Of a DNA stretch of 64,000 nucleotides, positions 7,978 through 15,920 are shown one piece after another. The stretch comes from Burkholderiaceae bacterium. Lineage in GTDB: Bacteria; Pseudomonadota; Gammaproteobacteria; Burkholderiales; Burkholderiaceae_C. The stretch's first letter is position 1. Each line of letters opens with the position of its first letter. The DNA lies in the NCBI GenBank assembly GCA_030695205.1, contig JAUYTN010000019.1:51869-115868 (forward strand), given 5' to 3'. The position numbers and the translations under genes are program-made. Under the pieces are notes generated by a model that saw nothing but the letters and a program-made list of their open reading frames with translations, made no database searches and was not told the DNA's origin.

Positions 7978-8361
7978 TTACCAGTAGCGGGCTTTGTCAG
8001 GAATGACCCAGCGCACGCCGCCGCGCGGGTCGGGTAGGTCACCCGCAAAGCGGGGAATGAGGTGAATGTGCAGGTGCGGCACGGTCTGCCCCGCAGCCGG
8101 GCCGTCGTTGATGCCAATGTTGTAGCCAGCGGGCGCGAACTCGGCCTCGGTGCCCAGCTTGGCCTCGGCCAGCAGCGCCATCAGTCCGTTGCGCTCGTCA
8201 TCGGTCAGGTCGAAGAACGACCCGATGTGGCGTTTGGGGATGACCAGCGTGTGGCCGGGGGACACCGGGAACGTATCGCGGATGACCCAGCCCACGTCGT
8301 TGGACAGCAGGATGCGTTCGGGTGGAAGGTGGCAGAAGGGGCAAGGGGTTGATGGGGCCAT
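7978..8361 (-). CDS. HIT-family nucleotide-binding hydrolase
   Basis: This is a 127-residue histidine-triad protein. The catalytic motif HLHIHLIPR lies near residues 96-104, and an N-terminal CPFCHLP pair probably binds zinc. HIT enzymes hydrolyse or transfer nucleoside monophosphates from dinucleotides or phosphoramidates; the exact substrate cannot be read from sequence. The length and the order of zinc pair, IPKRH and the triad are normal for bacterial HIT proteins. The start is the ATG at 8359-8361. It lies 16 bases downstream of the DUF3883 gene on the same strand and may be co-transcribed with it. Confidence 0.9.
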   Translation of the reverse strand: MAPSTPCPFCHLPPERILLSNDVGWVIRDTFPVSPGHTLVIPKRHIGSFFDLTDDERNGLMALLAEAKLGTEAEFAPAGYNIGINDGPAAGQTVPHLHIHLIPRFAGDLPDPRGGVRWVIPDKARYW

Positions 8362-8377
8362 GGCTCGCCGCTACTTG

Positions 8378-9223
8378 TCAACTGAAGCTGGCCCGGTAAG
8401 ACACCGGGTCGAGCAAGCAGTGGTTGGAAATTTCTCCTGCCAGATCGAATAGACGCGGTTGTTTGCGGAACTCAAACAGACGGTAAAGGTGGAACTGCTG
8501 CGCTGCTGTGCGCGAAAAGGACAGTTCATTCTTCGACACGAAGAAAGGCGTGTCCTTGCCGAAGGCAGTGGTTTTGACCTCGATGAAGCGTTCACGACCG
8601 TCAGGTTCGAAAGACAAAACGTCGTAGCCCAGGCCATCTCCCTTGGATTGCGCCACGTGCTCCACCCGATCCGCCAATGCGCACTGGCCGATTGCGTTCA
8701 GCCGCCAATGTTCAAACTGAAGCACGAACTCTTCCCCAGCCAAGCCCAAAGACTGGTTCTGGGCTTCTCGTTCCAGATAGTCCCGTTTGATTCCTGGCTT
8801 GTTCCATTGCCATTCTGGTTGCACTTCGGCAACCTTCAGTTGTCGGACGGGGGCTTGTGTGACGGTGTGCGCAAAATCCGCACCGAGTGGCGTGACTGCA
8901 GGTTGTTGGACTGCAGCCAATGCAGCCTGATCCAGCAAAGAGCGTTGTTGGAGTTGACCCGTGACAACGTCGACCAACATGGCCTGATAGTTGGAACGAG
9001 GCTTGTAGCCTCGGATGTACGGAAATCCCAGTTGAATGAGTACCGCGCTGATGTTGCAATGCTTGAATTCGATGGAAGCTTCAGGGCGCTGGTTGAGCTT
9101 GCCTTGCAAACGCCGCCGGTGCTCCGCCTTGCTGTAACTTTGTCCCGCCAATTCCAAGGTAAGCATTTGCAGATGGTCTGCCACGATGGCTTCGACTTCT
9201 TCGTTTGACCAGTGGGTGGACAT
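8378..9223 (-). CDS. DUF3883-domain protein, possible nuclease
   Basis: This 281-residue protein has an N-terminal region common to stand-alone DUF3883 proteins (FKHCNISAVLIQLGFPYIRG near 54-73). The DUF3883 domain spans about 165-275. That domain contains GYDVLSFE and then ERFIEVKTTA, which fits the D...(D/E)xK pattern of PD-(D/E)xK nucleases, and FFVSKNELSFS, also conserved. Proteins with this domain are common in restriction and defence islands. The gene is intact and sits among decayed defence-type genes. Whether it cuts DNA alone is not shown. Confidence 0.8.
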   Translation of the reverse strand: MSTHWSNEEVEAIVADHLQMLTLELAGQSYSKAEHRRRLQGKLNQRPEASIEFKHCNISAVLIQLGFPYIRGYKPRSNYQAMLVDVVTGQLQQRSLLDQAALAAVQQPAVTPLGADFAHTVTQAPVRQLKVAEVQPEWQWNKPGIKRDYLEREAQNQSLGLAGEEFVLQFEHWRLNAIGQCALADRVEHVAQSKGDGLGYDVLSFEPDGRERFIEVKTTAFGKDTPFFVSKNELSFSRTAAQQFHLYRLFEFRKQPRLFDLAGEISNHCLLDPVSYRASFS

Positions 9224-9328
9224 CAGAGTTGGGAGGGGCGTGTTTCAATTTGTGGGAAAGTGCATCAAGGTTACCCGACGCCAATGAGGGTCAGGGTGAC
9301 TCAATCCGTCTGTTACCGCAGCAAGCTT

Positions 9329-9472
9329 ATGTCACGGCAAATCCACCTGTTTGTGCGTGACACCAAGCTGAGCCAAGGCACCGCCGCGCCGTTCACGTAC
9401 CACGGGCGCGCCAACTACGTGAGCCACGAAGGCAGCGTACCCATGAGCGTCACGCTGGCTTTGCAGGGTTGA
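9329..9472 (+). pseudogene. DUF3427-type helicase, C-terminal fragment
   Basis: The last 47 codons of an otherwise missing gene read QIHLFVRDTKLSQGTAAPFT, then RANYVSHEGSVPMSVTLAL, then stop. This resembles the extreme C-terminus of DUF3427-containing DEAD/DEAH helicases, which often end LFVRE...APFTYLG..NYV.HEGS.PM. The helicase domains are absent and the preceding sequence is not coding-like. It marks deletion of a larger defence-type gene. Confidence 0.6.
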
Positions 9473-9531
9473 TGCCGGTCAATGATGCTTGTGTTGACGC
9501 TGCGAAGCAGGCTGGAACGCTTTCGTAAACC

Positions 9532-9590
9532 ATAGCTAAGAATGAGGCCATTAAAGCGTTAGAGGTATATTTTGATCGCAAATCACGGCA
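9532..9590 (+). repeat. Dispersed repeat, copy R3
   Basis: The order is ATAGCT, AAGAATGAGGCCATTAAAGCG, TTAGAG, then a TATATTTTGATCGCAAA tail. AAAGAATGA-GCC is shared with copy R2, and AAGCGTTAGAG corresponds to AAGCGCTAGAG in copy R6. It lies between two gene remnants. Confidence 0.65.
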
Positions 9591-9610
9591 AAGTGCTCAG
9601 TGCTTGAAGA

Positions 9611-9913
9611 TCATTTGCCAGCCCCAACCGCCAGCGTTTGCATGGCCACCTGCAAGGGCATGGCCTCGATGCCGTCGCGCATGGGGTACGCCTCTGCGCC
9701 CGGGTACACCAACCATTTCCTGCTGGGCTGAATGTCGGCGCATGCGCTGTGAAAGCCCTGCTCCACCTTGGGTGCGGTGCTGCGCTTGATTTCAATGGCC
9801 CAGTGTTCGCCGGTGGGCCAGGTCAACAACAGGTCAATTTCTGCACCTGCACCGCTGCGGTAGAAGCTGGGAACAACGCCCGCTGGGGCCACACCCAGCA
9901 GGCGTTCAATCAC
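9611..9913 (-). pseudogene. DUF4143-family ATPase, C-terminal fragment
   Basis: About 100 codons correspond to the end of a DUF4143 ATPase: SFYRSGAGAEIDLLLTWPTG, then WAIEIKRSTAPKVEQGFH, then KWLVYPGAEAYPMRDGIE. The intact gene at 6.1 kb has the same landmarks (AEIDLLL, AIEVKRSSAP, YVVYPG). Walker A, Walker B and the middle are gone. Its 5' boundary abuts the next small ORF, so the deletion endpoint is close to 9.91 kb. Confidence 0.8.
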
Positions 9914-10127
9914 TCGTCTCAACGTCAACCGCCTCATGCCCCGCCTCGGCCAGCGCAGCTGCGATGTCGCCCGGGTCAATCATGCGGGTGTGTTCGGCCC
10001 AGGCACGGTGCTGGGCCAGGTCCACCCCGGCGTTGCTGATGCAGGGCAGGTCTTGCAACTCGAACATCACGGCCTCGGCATCGGCCTGTGTGATCATGGT
10101 GGGTAGGGTGAAGGTGGTGGTGGGCAT
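9906..10127 (-). CDS. Small HMA-like (ferredoxin-fold) protein lacking the CxxC motif
   Basis: This 73-residue ORF starts MPTTTFTLPTMITQADAEAV and contains DLPCISNAGVDLAQHRA and AAALAEAGHEAVDVE. The spacing of beta strands and helices follows a heavy-metal-associated domain, which normally reads M-T/H-C-x-x-C after the first strand. Here that site is MITQAD, with no cysteine. It may be a degenerate copper-chaperone-like protein or an adapted ferredoxin-fold protein. I start at the ATG at 10127; the open frame extends further upstream without domain sequence. The 148-base gap to the next gene shows nothing notable. Confidence 0.5.
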   Translation of the reverse strand: MPTTTFTLPTMITQADAEAVMFELQDLPCISNAGVDLAQHRAWAEHTRMIDPGDIAAALAEAGHEAVDVETSD

Positions 10128-10275
10128 GGGGTGTCGTTGGTTGGTACGGTGTTCACTATCTTCACACGTCAGGCTAGCGCGCCGGGCCATTCCCCTCGCC
10201 CGGCAGGGCCCACACCAGGCCCGTTACCCTGACAGGCAAGTGATTGCCACCGATTGTTTTTGAAAGGCTCCGTAC

Positions 10276-10911
10276 ATGGTTCTTCCCCCCGCAGGCTCTT
10301 GTGCTGTTTCACCGCTTGTTACCCGTCGCCGCCTGCTGCAGGCCGGGGCGCTGGGTGCCCTGGCCGGTGTGGCCGCCAGCCCCTTGCTGGGCAGCGAGCT
10401 GGCGGCGGGCGACGACGTCGCTGCGCTGCTGCGCCGGGGCGGGGTGGTGGTGGCGTTTCGGCATGCGCTGGCACCGGGCACGTTTGACCCGCCCAACTTC
10501 AGGCTGGGCGACTGCAGCACCCAGCGCAACCTGAGCGCCGAGGGCCGCGATCAGGCGCGGCGCATGGGGGCGTGGTTTGCAACGCAAGGCCTGCTGCCCG
10601 AAGCGGTGCGCAGCAGCCCCTGGTGCCGCTGCATGGACACGGCCAGGCTGGCGTTTGGCCGGGCACAGGTCTGGAGTGCGCTGGGGTCGCCCGTGGGCAG
10701 CCCCGAGACCACCACCGCTGACAGGCTGGCGCAGCTGCGCGCCGCCCTGGTCAAGGCCAACCAGCGGCCGGGCCGCTTTGCGGTGTGGGTAACGCACATG
10801 TTTGTGCTGGCCGACCTGGCGGGGGCCAACACCACCTCCGGCGAGGGGCTGGTGCTGCAGGCCGATGCAGCCGGCCAGCCGGTGGTGTTGGGGCGGTTGC
10901 TGGTGGCGTAG
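10276..10911 (+). CDS. Histidine phosphatase superfamily protein, exported
   Basis: This is a 211-residue member of the phosphoglycerate-mutase-like histidine phosphatase superfamily. The phosphoacceptor histidine lies in VVAFRHALAPG, with downstream landmarks CSTQRNLSAEGRDQAR, a RSSPWCRCMDTARL block and a second histidine in WVTHMF. The N-terminus has TRRRLLQAGALGALAGVAA, resembling a twin-arginine signal, so the product is probably exported in folded form. Similar small exported family members exist in proteobacteria without an assigned substrate. The start at 10276 is preceded by GAAAGG. It converges with hipA, leaving 10 bases between the stops. Confidence 0.85.
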   Translation: MVLPPAGSCAVSPLVTRRRLLQAGALGALAGVAASPLLGSELAAGDDVAALLRRGGVVVAFRHALAPGTFDPPNFRLGDCSTQRNLSAEGRDQARRMGAWFATQGLLPEAVRSSPWCRCMDTARLAFGRAQVWSALGSPVGSPETTTADRLAQLRAALVKANQRPGRFAVWVTHMFVLADLAGANTTSGEGLVLQADAAGQPVVLGRLLVA

Positions 10912-10921
10912 CCTCGGCGGT

Positions 10922-12268
10922 TCATGGCTGGAGCGGACCACTGAACGGACTTTTGCGGACCGATCGACCTGTCTTGCCGCCTTTTGCAATGGGGTTTGAA
11001 AAACGCGCGGGACCAAAGCCCTGGCGCTGAGCAAGCAATTCGTTGCCATCAATGAACGCAGCCAAGTGGCCAATGTCAGCGTCAGCAACGCCCACTTGCG
11101 CAAAGTGCGCTTGCCAGGTATTGACCACCGCAATCACCTGAGCCACTGCCTGCGCCGCCTCGGTGGGTGTCAGACCAAAGGCTTCGCATTCGGACATGGC
11201 GTTGTCCAGCGTGGAATCGCGGCCATGCGCGCCGCAAATGAACTCCTGGTAACCCTGGCCGGAATTGGATGGCAGCACGTCGTAGGCGGGGGCCAGCTTC
11301 AGCCTGCCGTTGGCGTGGGGGTTGACGACCAGCAGGGCGTGGTTTTTTTCGTGGTCGTCGGTGTTGTCCATCAGGATGTTGAACACCATGCGCCTGAACA
11401 GTTCGTGTGCGTCGCGCAGGTTCTGGCCGTCTTGTGCCACACCCACCCGGCGCAGGATGCGGGCCAGCTCCGGGTAGCCCAATTGGGGCTCTGTGCCTGC
11501 GGGCGTGGCTGCGCGAATGGCGGTGCCCGCCGAAATGCTGTGGACGCGTTGGCCACCAGTCAGGCGGTCAAAGCGGCGTATGGCCACGGCATTGAATCCC
11601 ACCAGCGGCACCAGCTGCGTGGTGGCCACCGCAATGCCTGCCTGCGCTGCCAGGGTCATGGTGGCGTGTTCGACCAGAGGGGTGTCCACAGGTTCGTTGT
11701 TGAAGAATTTGATGACCCAGGGCTCTCCACCGATGTCAATCAGCGCTTTGGGCTTGGCACCGCCCAGCGGGCTGCCACCCCCGGCGATGATGCGGGCCTC
11801 CAGCTCGGTCAGTGGCTCGGCCGCTTCGATCTTGCCTACCACCTCGCTCAAGCGCTGGGCATCGGGCAAGCGGGGCAGTGGGCCGCCTGGGCGGGGCTGG
11901 TAGCTGTTGGCGGAGGTAGACACGCCCAGTGCGCCAAAGCGGTCGTCGCCTGCGTAGTACAGGTACTCCATCAGCGACAGGCGCTTGGGTTTGTCCACAA
12001 ACCGGATGACTTTTTCGCCCCAGCGGTCGGGCCTGGCATCGTCAACCGCACCCACGGCACGCTGTGCGTCGGCCGACAGGCGAGCGGGTGGCAAAAACTC
12101 GGTGTCCACCAGTGGCAGGTCTTCGCTCAGGGCAAAGCCAGTCTTCAGCCAAGCGGGGCTGTAGCGCAGCGACACGCCTTTGCCTGCTGACACCAGCTTC
12201 AAGTTGCCCACCAGGCGGGGGTGGGCCGGGTCGGCCAGGTACCAGAGGAATAGGTCATCAAGGCGCAA
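10922..12268 (-). CDS. hipA: HipA-family serine/threonine kinase toxin
   Basis: This is a 448-residue HipA-type kinase. In E. coli HipA phosphorylates glutamyl-tRNA synthetase and causes growth arrest. The kinase core is visible: GGGSPLGGAKPKALI (nucleotide loop), WVIKFF (lysine), NILMDNTDDHEKNHALL (catalytic loop with Asp and Asn) and LAPAYDVLPS (metal-binding). The start is unusual. The first in-frame candidate next to hipB is a TTG at 12266-12268, one base after the hipB stop, with AAAGGGG upstream inside hipB. This points to translational coupling. The target in this organism is unknown. Confidence 0.9.
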   Translation of the reverse strand: MRLDDLFLWYLADPAHPRLVGNLKLVSAGKGVSLRYSPAWLKTGFALSEDLPLVDTEFLPPARLSADAQRAVGAVDDARPDRWGEKVIRFVDKPKRLSLMEYLYYAGDDRFGALGVSTSANSYQPRPGGPLPRLPDAQRLSEVVGKIEAAEPLTELEARIIAGGGSPLGGAKPKALIDIGGEPWVIKFFNNEPVDTPLVEHATMTLAAQAGIAVATTQLVPLVGFNAVAIRRFDRLTGGQRVHSISAGTAIRAATPAGTEPQLGYPELARILRRVGVAQDGQNLRDAHELFRRMVFNILMDNTDDHEKNHALLVVNPHANGRLKLAPAYDVLPSNSGQGYQEFICGAHGRDSTLDNAMSECEAFGLTPTEAAQAVAQVIAVVNTWQAHFAQVGVADADIGHLAAFIDGNELLAQRQGFGPARFSNPIAKGGKTGRSVRKSPFSGPLQP

Positions 12269-12269
12269 T

Positions 12270-12638
12270 TCAGGCCCCTTTGCGCTCGGTGCTCAGGCGA
12301 GCCTCGGCGGCAGCCCTTGCGCGGGCGCGGCCCAGTGCGACGGCCTTGCGCACATCCATTTCAAGGGCACCACGGTCGTGCTCGGGGGCGGCCAGTTGGC
12401 CCAGCTCGGCATCGCGCTGAATGAGCCACAGCGCCGTGGCCACGATGCCAATGCCCACCCCAGGGTCGCCCGCTTCCAGCCGCTGCAGCGTGGGCACCGA
12501 CACCCCCATGCGGGCGGCCCAGGTTTTGAGGGATTCTTTGCGACGCAGCCGCGCCACAGCCAGGTCAGCCCCCAGCTTGTCGAGGGTGGCCTGGGTAGCA
12601 GGCGGCAGTTGTTGCAGGGCGCGGGCTGTTTTGGGCAT
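12270..12638 (-). CDS. hipB: HipB-like antitoxin, HTH transcriptional regulator
   Basis: This is a 122-residue helix-turn-helix protein. The XRE-type helices lie at about residues 35-75 (TWAARMGVSVPTLQRLEAGD). The C-terminal half is charged and alanine/arginine rich. Its position one base upstream of hipA and its domain fit the antitoxin and autorepressor of a hipBA module. I start at ATG 12636-12638 (MPKTARAL); a TTG six codons upstream lies inside the palindromic operator and is less likely. Confidence 0.85.
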   Translation of the reverse strand: MPKTARALQQLPPATQATLDKLGADLAVARLRRKESLKTWAARMGVSVPTLQRLEAGDPGVGIGIVATALWLIQRDAELGQLAAPEHDRGALEMDVRKAVALGRARARAAAEARLSTERKGA

Positions 12639-12645
12639 GCATATA

Positions 12646-12658
12646 GATTGTATCAATC
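12646..12658. promoter_or_regulatory. Candidate HipB operator
   Basis: The 13-base sequence GATTGTATCAATC is a perfect palindrome of two 5-base arms around TAT. It lies 8 bases upstream of the hipB start. On the coding strand it overlaps TACAAT, a good -10 hexamer, so a bound repressor would block the promoter. This is the arrangement of autoregulated hipBA modules. The call rests on symmetry and position only. Confidence 0.5.
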
Positions 12659-12690
12659 AGATGTGTTTTGTATATATCTATGTTTACTCG

Positions 12691-12738
12691 CTGATCTCGC
12701 GCAGCTTGTCCATCACATCGGGCGCGTCCCACACTGCG
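12691..12738. repeat. 48-bp direct repeat, left copy (island boundary)
   Basis: These 48 bases are identical to 20899-20946. Read on the minus strand they encode the last residues of the TlpA-like protein (AVWDAPDVMDKLREIS), followed here by one Glu codon and TAA. No other part of that gene is present at this copy. The two copies bracket the LysR-ABC-oxidoreductase cassette. Confidence 0.9.
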
Positions 12739-12753
12739 TCAGGCTTACGAGTT

Positions 12754-13659
12754 TCAGCAGTCCGTGGGTTCCCGTGTCAGCGCCAGCAGCTCCGCGGCGA
12801 ATGCCCTGGCCAGCGATCCGGGGGAGATGCCTTCCGGGTAAATGAACGCATAGCGAGAGGCGAGAGTCTCTCGAACGTCCCTGACCGCCAGGCTCGGGCT
12901 GGCAAAGGGCTCGGCAGTCCACCTTGACACCAGTGTGATGCCTGCCCCTGCCGCAACCAAGGCTGTTGCGATGGAGGAGCTGGGCGTTTCGATGACAACG
13001 TTGGGAGACACGCCCAGGCGGGAAAAGGCGTCGTCGATCTGGTAGCGCACATAGCTGTGCTGTGACAGCAGCACCATGCGTTCGCCATGCAAATCTTTAA
13101 GTGAAATCGAGCTCTGGGCGGCGAGTGGGTGGGCTGCGTGCATAACCGCCACAGTCGGCACGGGTTCTAGAGGTTCGATCTGGATAGCTGGGCGGGTCAG
13201 CGGCAACTCCACGACCCCCACGTCGAACTGGCGGGTGGAGACCTGTTCTGCAATCTGGCGTGACGGCAGGCTTTGTACAAATGCAGTGACGTTGGGCCTG
13301 TCGGCCAGAAATCGTGAGATGGCTGTGGGCACCAGCCATTGGGCCAGCGCTGGCATCGTTGCGACCCTAAGGGCCCCGGCTCTTTGATACCGAATGTCTT
13401 GTGCCACCTGTCCGATGCGCTCGATGCCGATGTAGATCTGCTCCACCTCCCGATACAGCGCTTCGGCTTCGGCGGTCGGATACAGGCGACGTCCCCTGCG
13501 TTCAAACAGCGCGTAGCCCAGCCGCAACTCCAACAGGCCCAGCGTACGGCTGACCCCTGGTTGGGTGACGTTGAGAAGCTTCGCAGCCCCCACCACAGTG
13601 CCAGCCAGCATGACGGCTCGGAAGGCCTCGACCTGACGCATGTTGATGGTGGGTTTCAT
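12754..13659 (-). CDS. LysR-type transcriptional regulator, divergent from the ABC/oxidoreductase operon
   Basis: This 301-residue LysR regulator has an N-terminal helix-turn-helix (NMRQVEAFRAVMLAGTVVGA, then LLNVTQPGVSRTL) and a periplasmic-binding-like effector domain from about residue 90. The start of the DNA-binding region, RQVEAFRAVML, resembles OccR/NocR-type regulators of opine catabolism; this is a family impression, not a search result. The ATG at 13659 is preferred over an upstream start, because the extra 17 residues would cover the probable operator. It is transcribed away from the importer operon, so it probably activates that operon in response to the imported compound. Confidence 0.88.
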   Translation of the reverse strand: MKPTINMRQVEAFRAVMLAGTVVGAAKLLNVTQPGVSRTLGLLELRLGYALFERRGRRLYPTAEAEALYREVEQIYIGIERIGQVAQDIRYQRAGALRVATMPALAQWLVPTAISRFLADRPNVTAFVQSLPSRQIAEQVSTRQFDVGVVELPLTRPAIQIEPLEPVPTVAVMHAAHPLAAQSSISLKDLHGERMVLLSQHSYVRYQIDDAFSRLGVSPNVVIETPSSSIATALVAAGAGITLVSRWTAEPFASPSLAVRDVRETLASRYAFIYPEGISPGSLARAFAAELLALTREPTDC

Positions 13660-13668
13660 ATATACCAA

Positions 13669-13688
13669 TTGAGCATATGTAGGCTCAA
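13669..13688. promoter_or_regulatory. Candidate LysR operator in the divergent promoter region
   Basis: TTGAGC-N8-GCTCAA forms a perfect 6-base inverted repeat over 20 bases and contains the T-N11-A pattern recognised by LysR proteins. It lies 10 bases upstream of the lysR start and about 110 bases upstream of the binding-protein gene. That position allows both autoregulation and activation of the operon. Confidence 0.55.
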
Positions 13689-13799
13689 TATTTTGCCTGT
13701 CAATTCGCATTGTGAGCTACTACGATGCGGCATCGGTCAGTCATTTTTGACTGGTCGTACTGGCGAATTCAGGTCAATCCTTCTTTTTGGAGATTTTTC

Positions 13800-14834
13800 A
13801 TGCGCAAATACCTTTCCTTGATCAGTGGAGCTGTGTTGTTGCTGATGGCGAGTCAGGCGTCTGCCCAGACTACGTTCTACGTAGGGGGTTCCGGGGGGTC
13901 CACCGAGACCTTGATGAAGGAGAAGATCATCCCGGCCTTTGAGGCCAAAACGGGCGCGAAGGTGGTGTATGTGCCGGGCAACTCGACAGACATCCTGGCC
14001 AGGGTGCAGGCCCAGAAGGGCAAGCAGGAAATGTCGCTGGCCATCATTGACGACGGCCCGATGTACCAGGCTGTCGGCCAAGGTTTGTGCGCTGCGGTGG
14101 AAGACACGGGCAGCATCAAGGAGCTCTATCCCAACGCCAGAATGGTGGGGGACAAGTCCGTGGGTATTGGGTTCATCGCGACTGGCCTGGGCTACAACAA
14201 AGAAGTGTTCGCCAAGAATGGCTGGAAGGCCCCTACTTCATGGAACGATCTTGCCGACCCCAAATACAGCGGCAAGGTGGTGATTCCTCCCATTACCAAT
14301 GGCTACGGGCTGTTGACGCTGGTGATGCAGGCGCGCATCAACGGGGGTGGCGAGTCGCAGATGGAGCCGGGTTTTGACGCGATGGTCAAAAAAGTGGCCC
14401 CCAATGTGTTGGCCTGGGAGCCGTCACCTGGAAAGATGGCGCAAATGATGCAGACGGGTGAGGCTGCGTTGGTGGTGTGGGGCAATGGGCGGGTGTTGGC
14501 GGTGGCCGACCAAGGTGCGCCAGTGGAGTTTGTCTATCCCCGTGAGGGTGCGCCAGTGATCATGGTTGCTGCCTGCGTGACCGAGGGAGCCCCTCAGGCC
14601 AAGCTGGGCCAGCAGTTCCTGCAGCACTTGGTTTCAGCCGAGACACAGGCACAGATTGCCCAGGGCGTGGGCTGGGGTCCGGTAAACAAGAACACCCGCA
14701 TTGCTCCTGAAGTTGCCAGGAAGGTGGTGTTTGGCCCTTCACAGGTGGCATCCCTGATTGCACCCGATTACGCGGTGATCAATGCCAAACGTGCCGAGTG
14801 GACGCAGCGCTGGAACCGCGCAGTCGAGCGCTGA
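13800..14834 (+). CDS. ABC transporter substrate-binding protein (polyamine/iron type)
   Basis: This 344-residue periplasmic binding protein has a clear signal peptide (MRKYLSLISGAVLLLMASQA, cleavage after ASA). The mature part has the family-typical FEAKTGAKVVYVPGNSTDIL, SVGIGFIATGLGYNKEVF and SWNDLADPKYSGKV blocks of the spermidine/putrescine/Fe(III)-type binding proteins. The start is ATG 13800, with GGAG 12 bases upstream; the open frame upstream is promoter DNA. It is the first gene of a rightward operon whose later genes encode an oxidoreductase, so the ligand is probably an amine or amino-acid conjugate. Confidence 0.9.
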   Translation: MRKYLSLISGAVLLLMASQASAQTTFYVGGSGGSTETLMKEKIIPAFEAKTGAKVVYVPGNSTDILARVQAQKGKQEMSLAIIDDGPMYQAVGQGLCAAVEDTGSIKELYPNARMVGDKSVGIGFIATGLGYNKEVFAKNGWKAPTSWNDLADPKYSGKVVIPPITNGYGLLTLVMQARINGGGESQMEPGFDAMVKKVAPNVLAWEPSPGKMAQMMQTGEAALVVWGNGRVLAVADQGAPVEFVYPREGAPVIMVAACVTEGAPQAKLGQQFLQHLVSAETQAQIAQGVGWGPVNKNTRIAPEVARKVVFGPSQVASLIAPDYAVINAKRAEWTQRWNRAVER

Positions 14835-14858
14835 GCCCATCTCACCAAGGCACACACC

Positions 14859-15920
14859 ATGAGCTTTCTTGAACTGAAGGGCCTATCCAAGCACTACGGC
14901 AGCGTGGTCGCGGTGGGTGCCTGTGATCTGTCCATTGCCAAGGGCGAGTTTGTTTGTTTGTTGGGCCCCTCGGGCTGTGGCAAAACGACGACGCTCCAGA
15001 TGGTGGCGGGCTTTGTGCCACCCACGGGTGGCCGCATATTGCTAGACGGCGTAGACATTACTCATGTCAAACCGAACCGCCGCGGCTTGGGCATCGTCTT
15101 TCAGAGCTATGCGTTGTTTCCTCATATGACCGTGGCTGATAACGTGGCATTTGGGTTGGAAATGCGCGGTGTGCCAGCGGGCGAGCGGCGCAAGCGGGTG
15201 GACGCCACCCTGGAGTTGGTTCACTTGGCATCCATGGGCAACCGCTATCCGCGTGAACTGTCGGGCGGGCAGCGGCAGCGGGTTGCCTTGGCCAGAGCCC
15301 TGGCCATTCAGCCACCAGTGTTGCTGCTCGATGAACCCATGGGTGCGCTGGATGCCAAGTTGCGGGAGGAAATGCAGATCGAACTGCGGGCGCTGCAGCA
15401 CCGCGTAGGCGTCACTACCATCATGGTGACGCACGACCAGGCTGAGGCCATGACGCTGGCTGACCGTGTGGTCCTGATGAACCGGGGCCACATTGAGCAG
15501 GTGGGCAAACCCTTCGATATGTACGAGCGCCCTAACGGCCGGTTTTCGTCGACGTTTTTGGGCAAGGCCAATGTGTTCGAAGCCATTCGTCATCAAATGG
15601 GGGTTGTGGTGGAGGTGGCCGGGCACACATTGCCGGCCGGTGACTGCGATGTGCTTGGACCGATCGAGTACATCGTGCGGCCGGAGAAAGTGGAGTTTGT
15701 CCCTTTGCCATCGGCCTTGCTCAGGGGGCGTGTGAGCGCACGGGTGTTCCTGGGCAACCACTGGCTGTTTCAGGTGGAGACCTTGTTGGGGTCGATGCAG
15801 CTTACCCACGCCAATACGGGCCTGCCCCAGGCCAATGAGGGTGACGAGGTGGGGCTGAGTTGGACCGCCGAGAACGTACGCCTGGTGGCGCAGCGCGCCG
15901 GTGCGGGAGCCACACCATGA
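14859..15920 (+). CDS. ABC transporter ATP-binding protein (PotA-like)
   Basis: This is a 353-residue ATPase of the polyamine/iron importer class. Walker A is GPSGCGKTT near residue 37, the Q-loop is in IVFQSYALFPHMT, the signature is [15 protein letters not shown], and Walker B is VLLLDEPMGALD. The C-terminal hundred residues form a TOBE-type regulatory domain. It energises import of the ligand caught by the upstream binding protein. The 3' end overlaps the first permease by four bases (ATGA), so translation is coupled. Confidence 0.93.
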   Translation: MSFLELKGLSKHYGSVVAVGACDLSIAKGEFVCLLGPSGCGKTTTLQMVAGFVPPTGGRILLDGVDITHVKPNRRGLGIVFQSYALFPHMTVADNVAFGLEMRGVPAGERRKRVDATLELVHLASMGNRYPRELSGGQRQRVALARALAIQPPVLLLDEPMGALDAKLREEMQIELRALQHRVGVTTIMVTHDQAEAMTLADRVVLMNRGHIEQVGKPFDMYERPNGRFSSTFLGKANVFEAIRHQMGVVVEVAGHTLPAGDCDVLGPIEYIVRPEKVEFVPLPSALLRGRVSARVFLGNHWLFQVETLLGSMQLTHANTGLPQANEGDEVGLSWTAENVRLVAQRAGAGATP

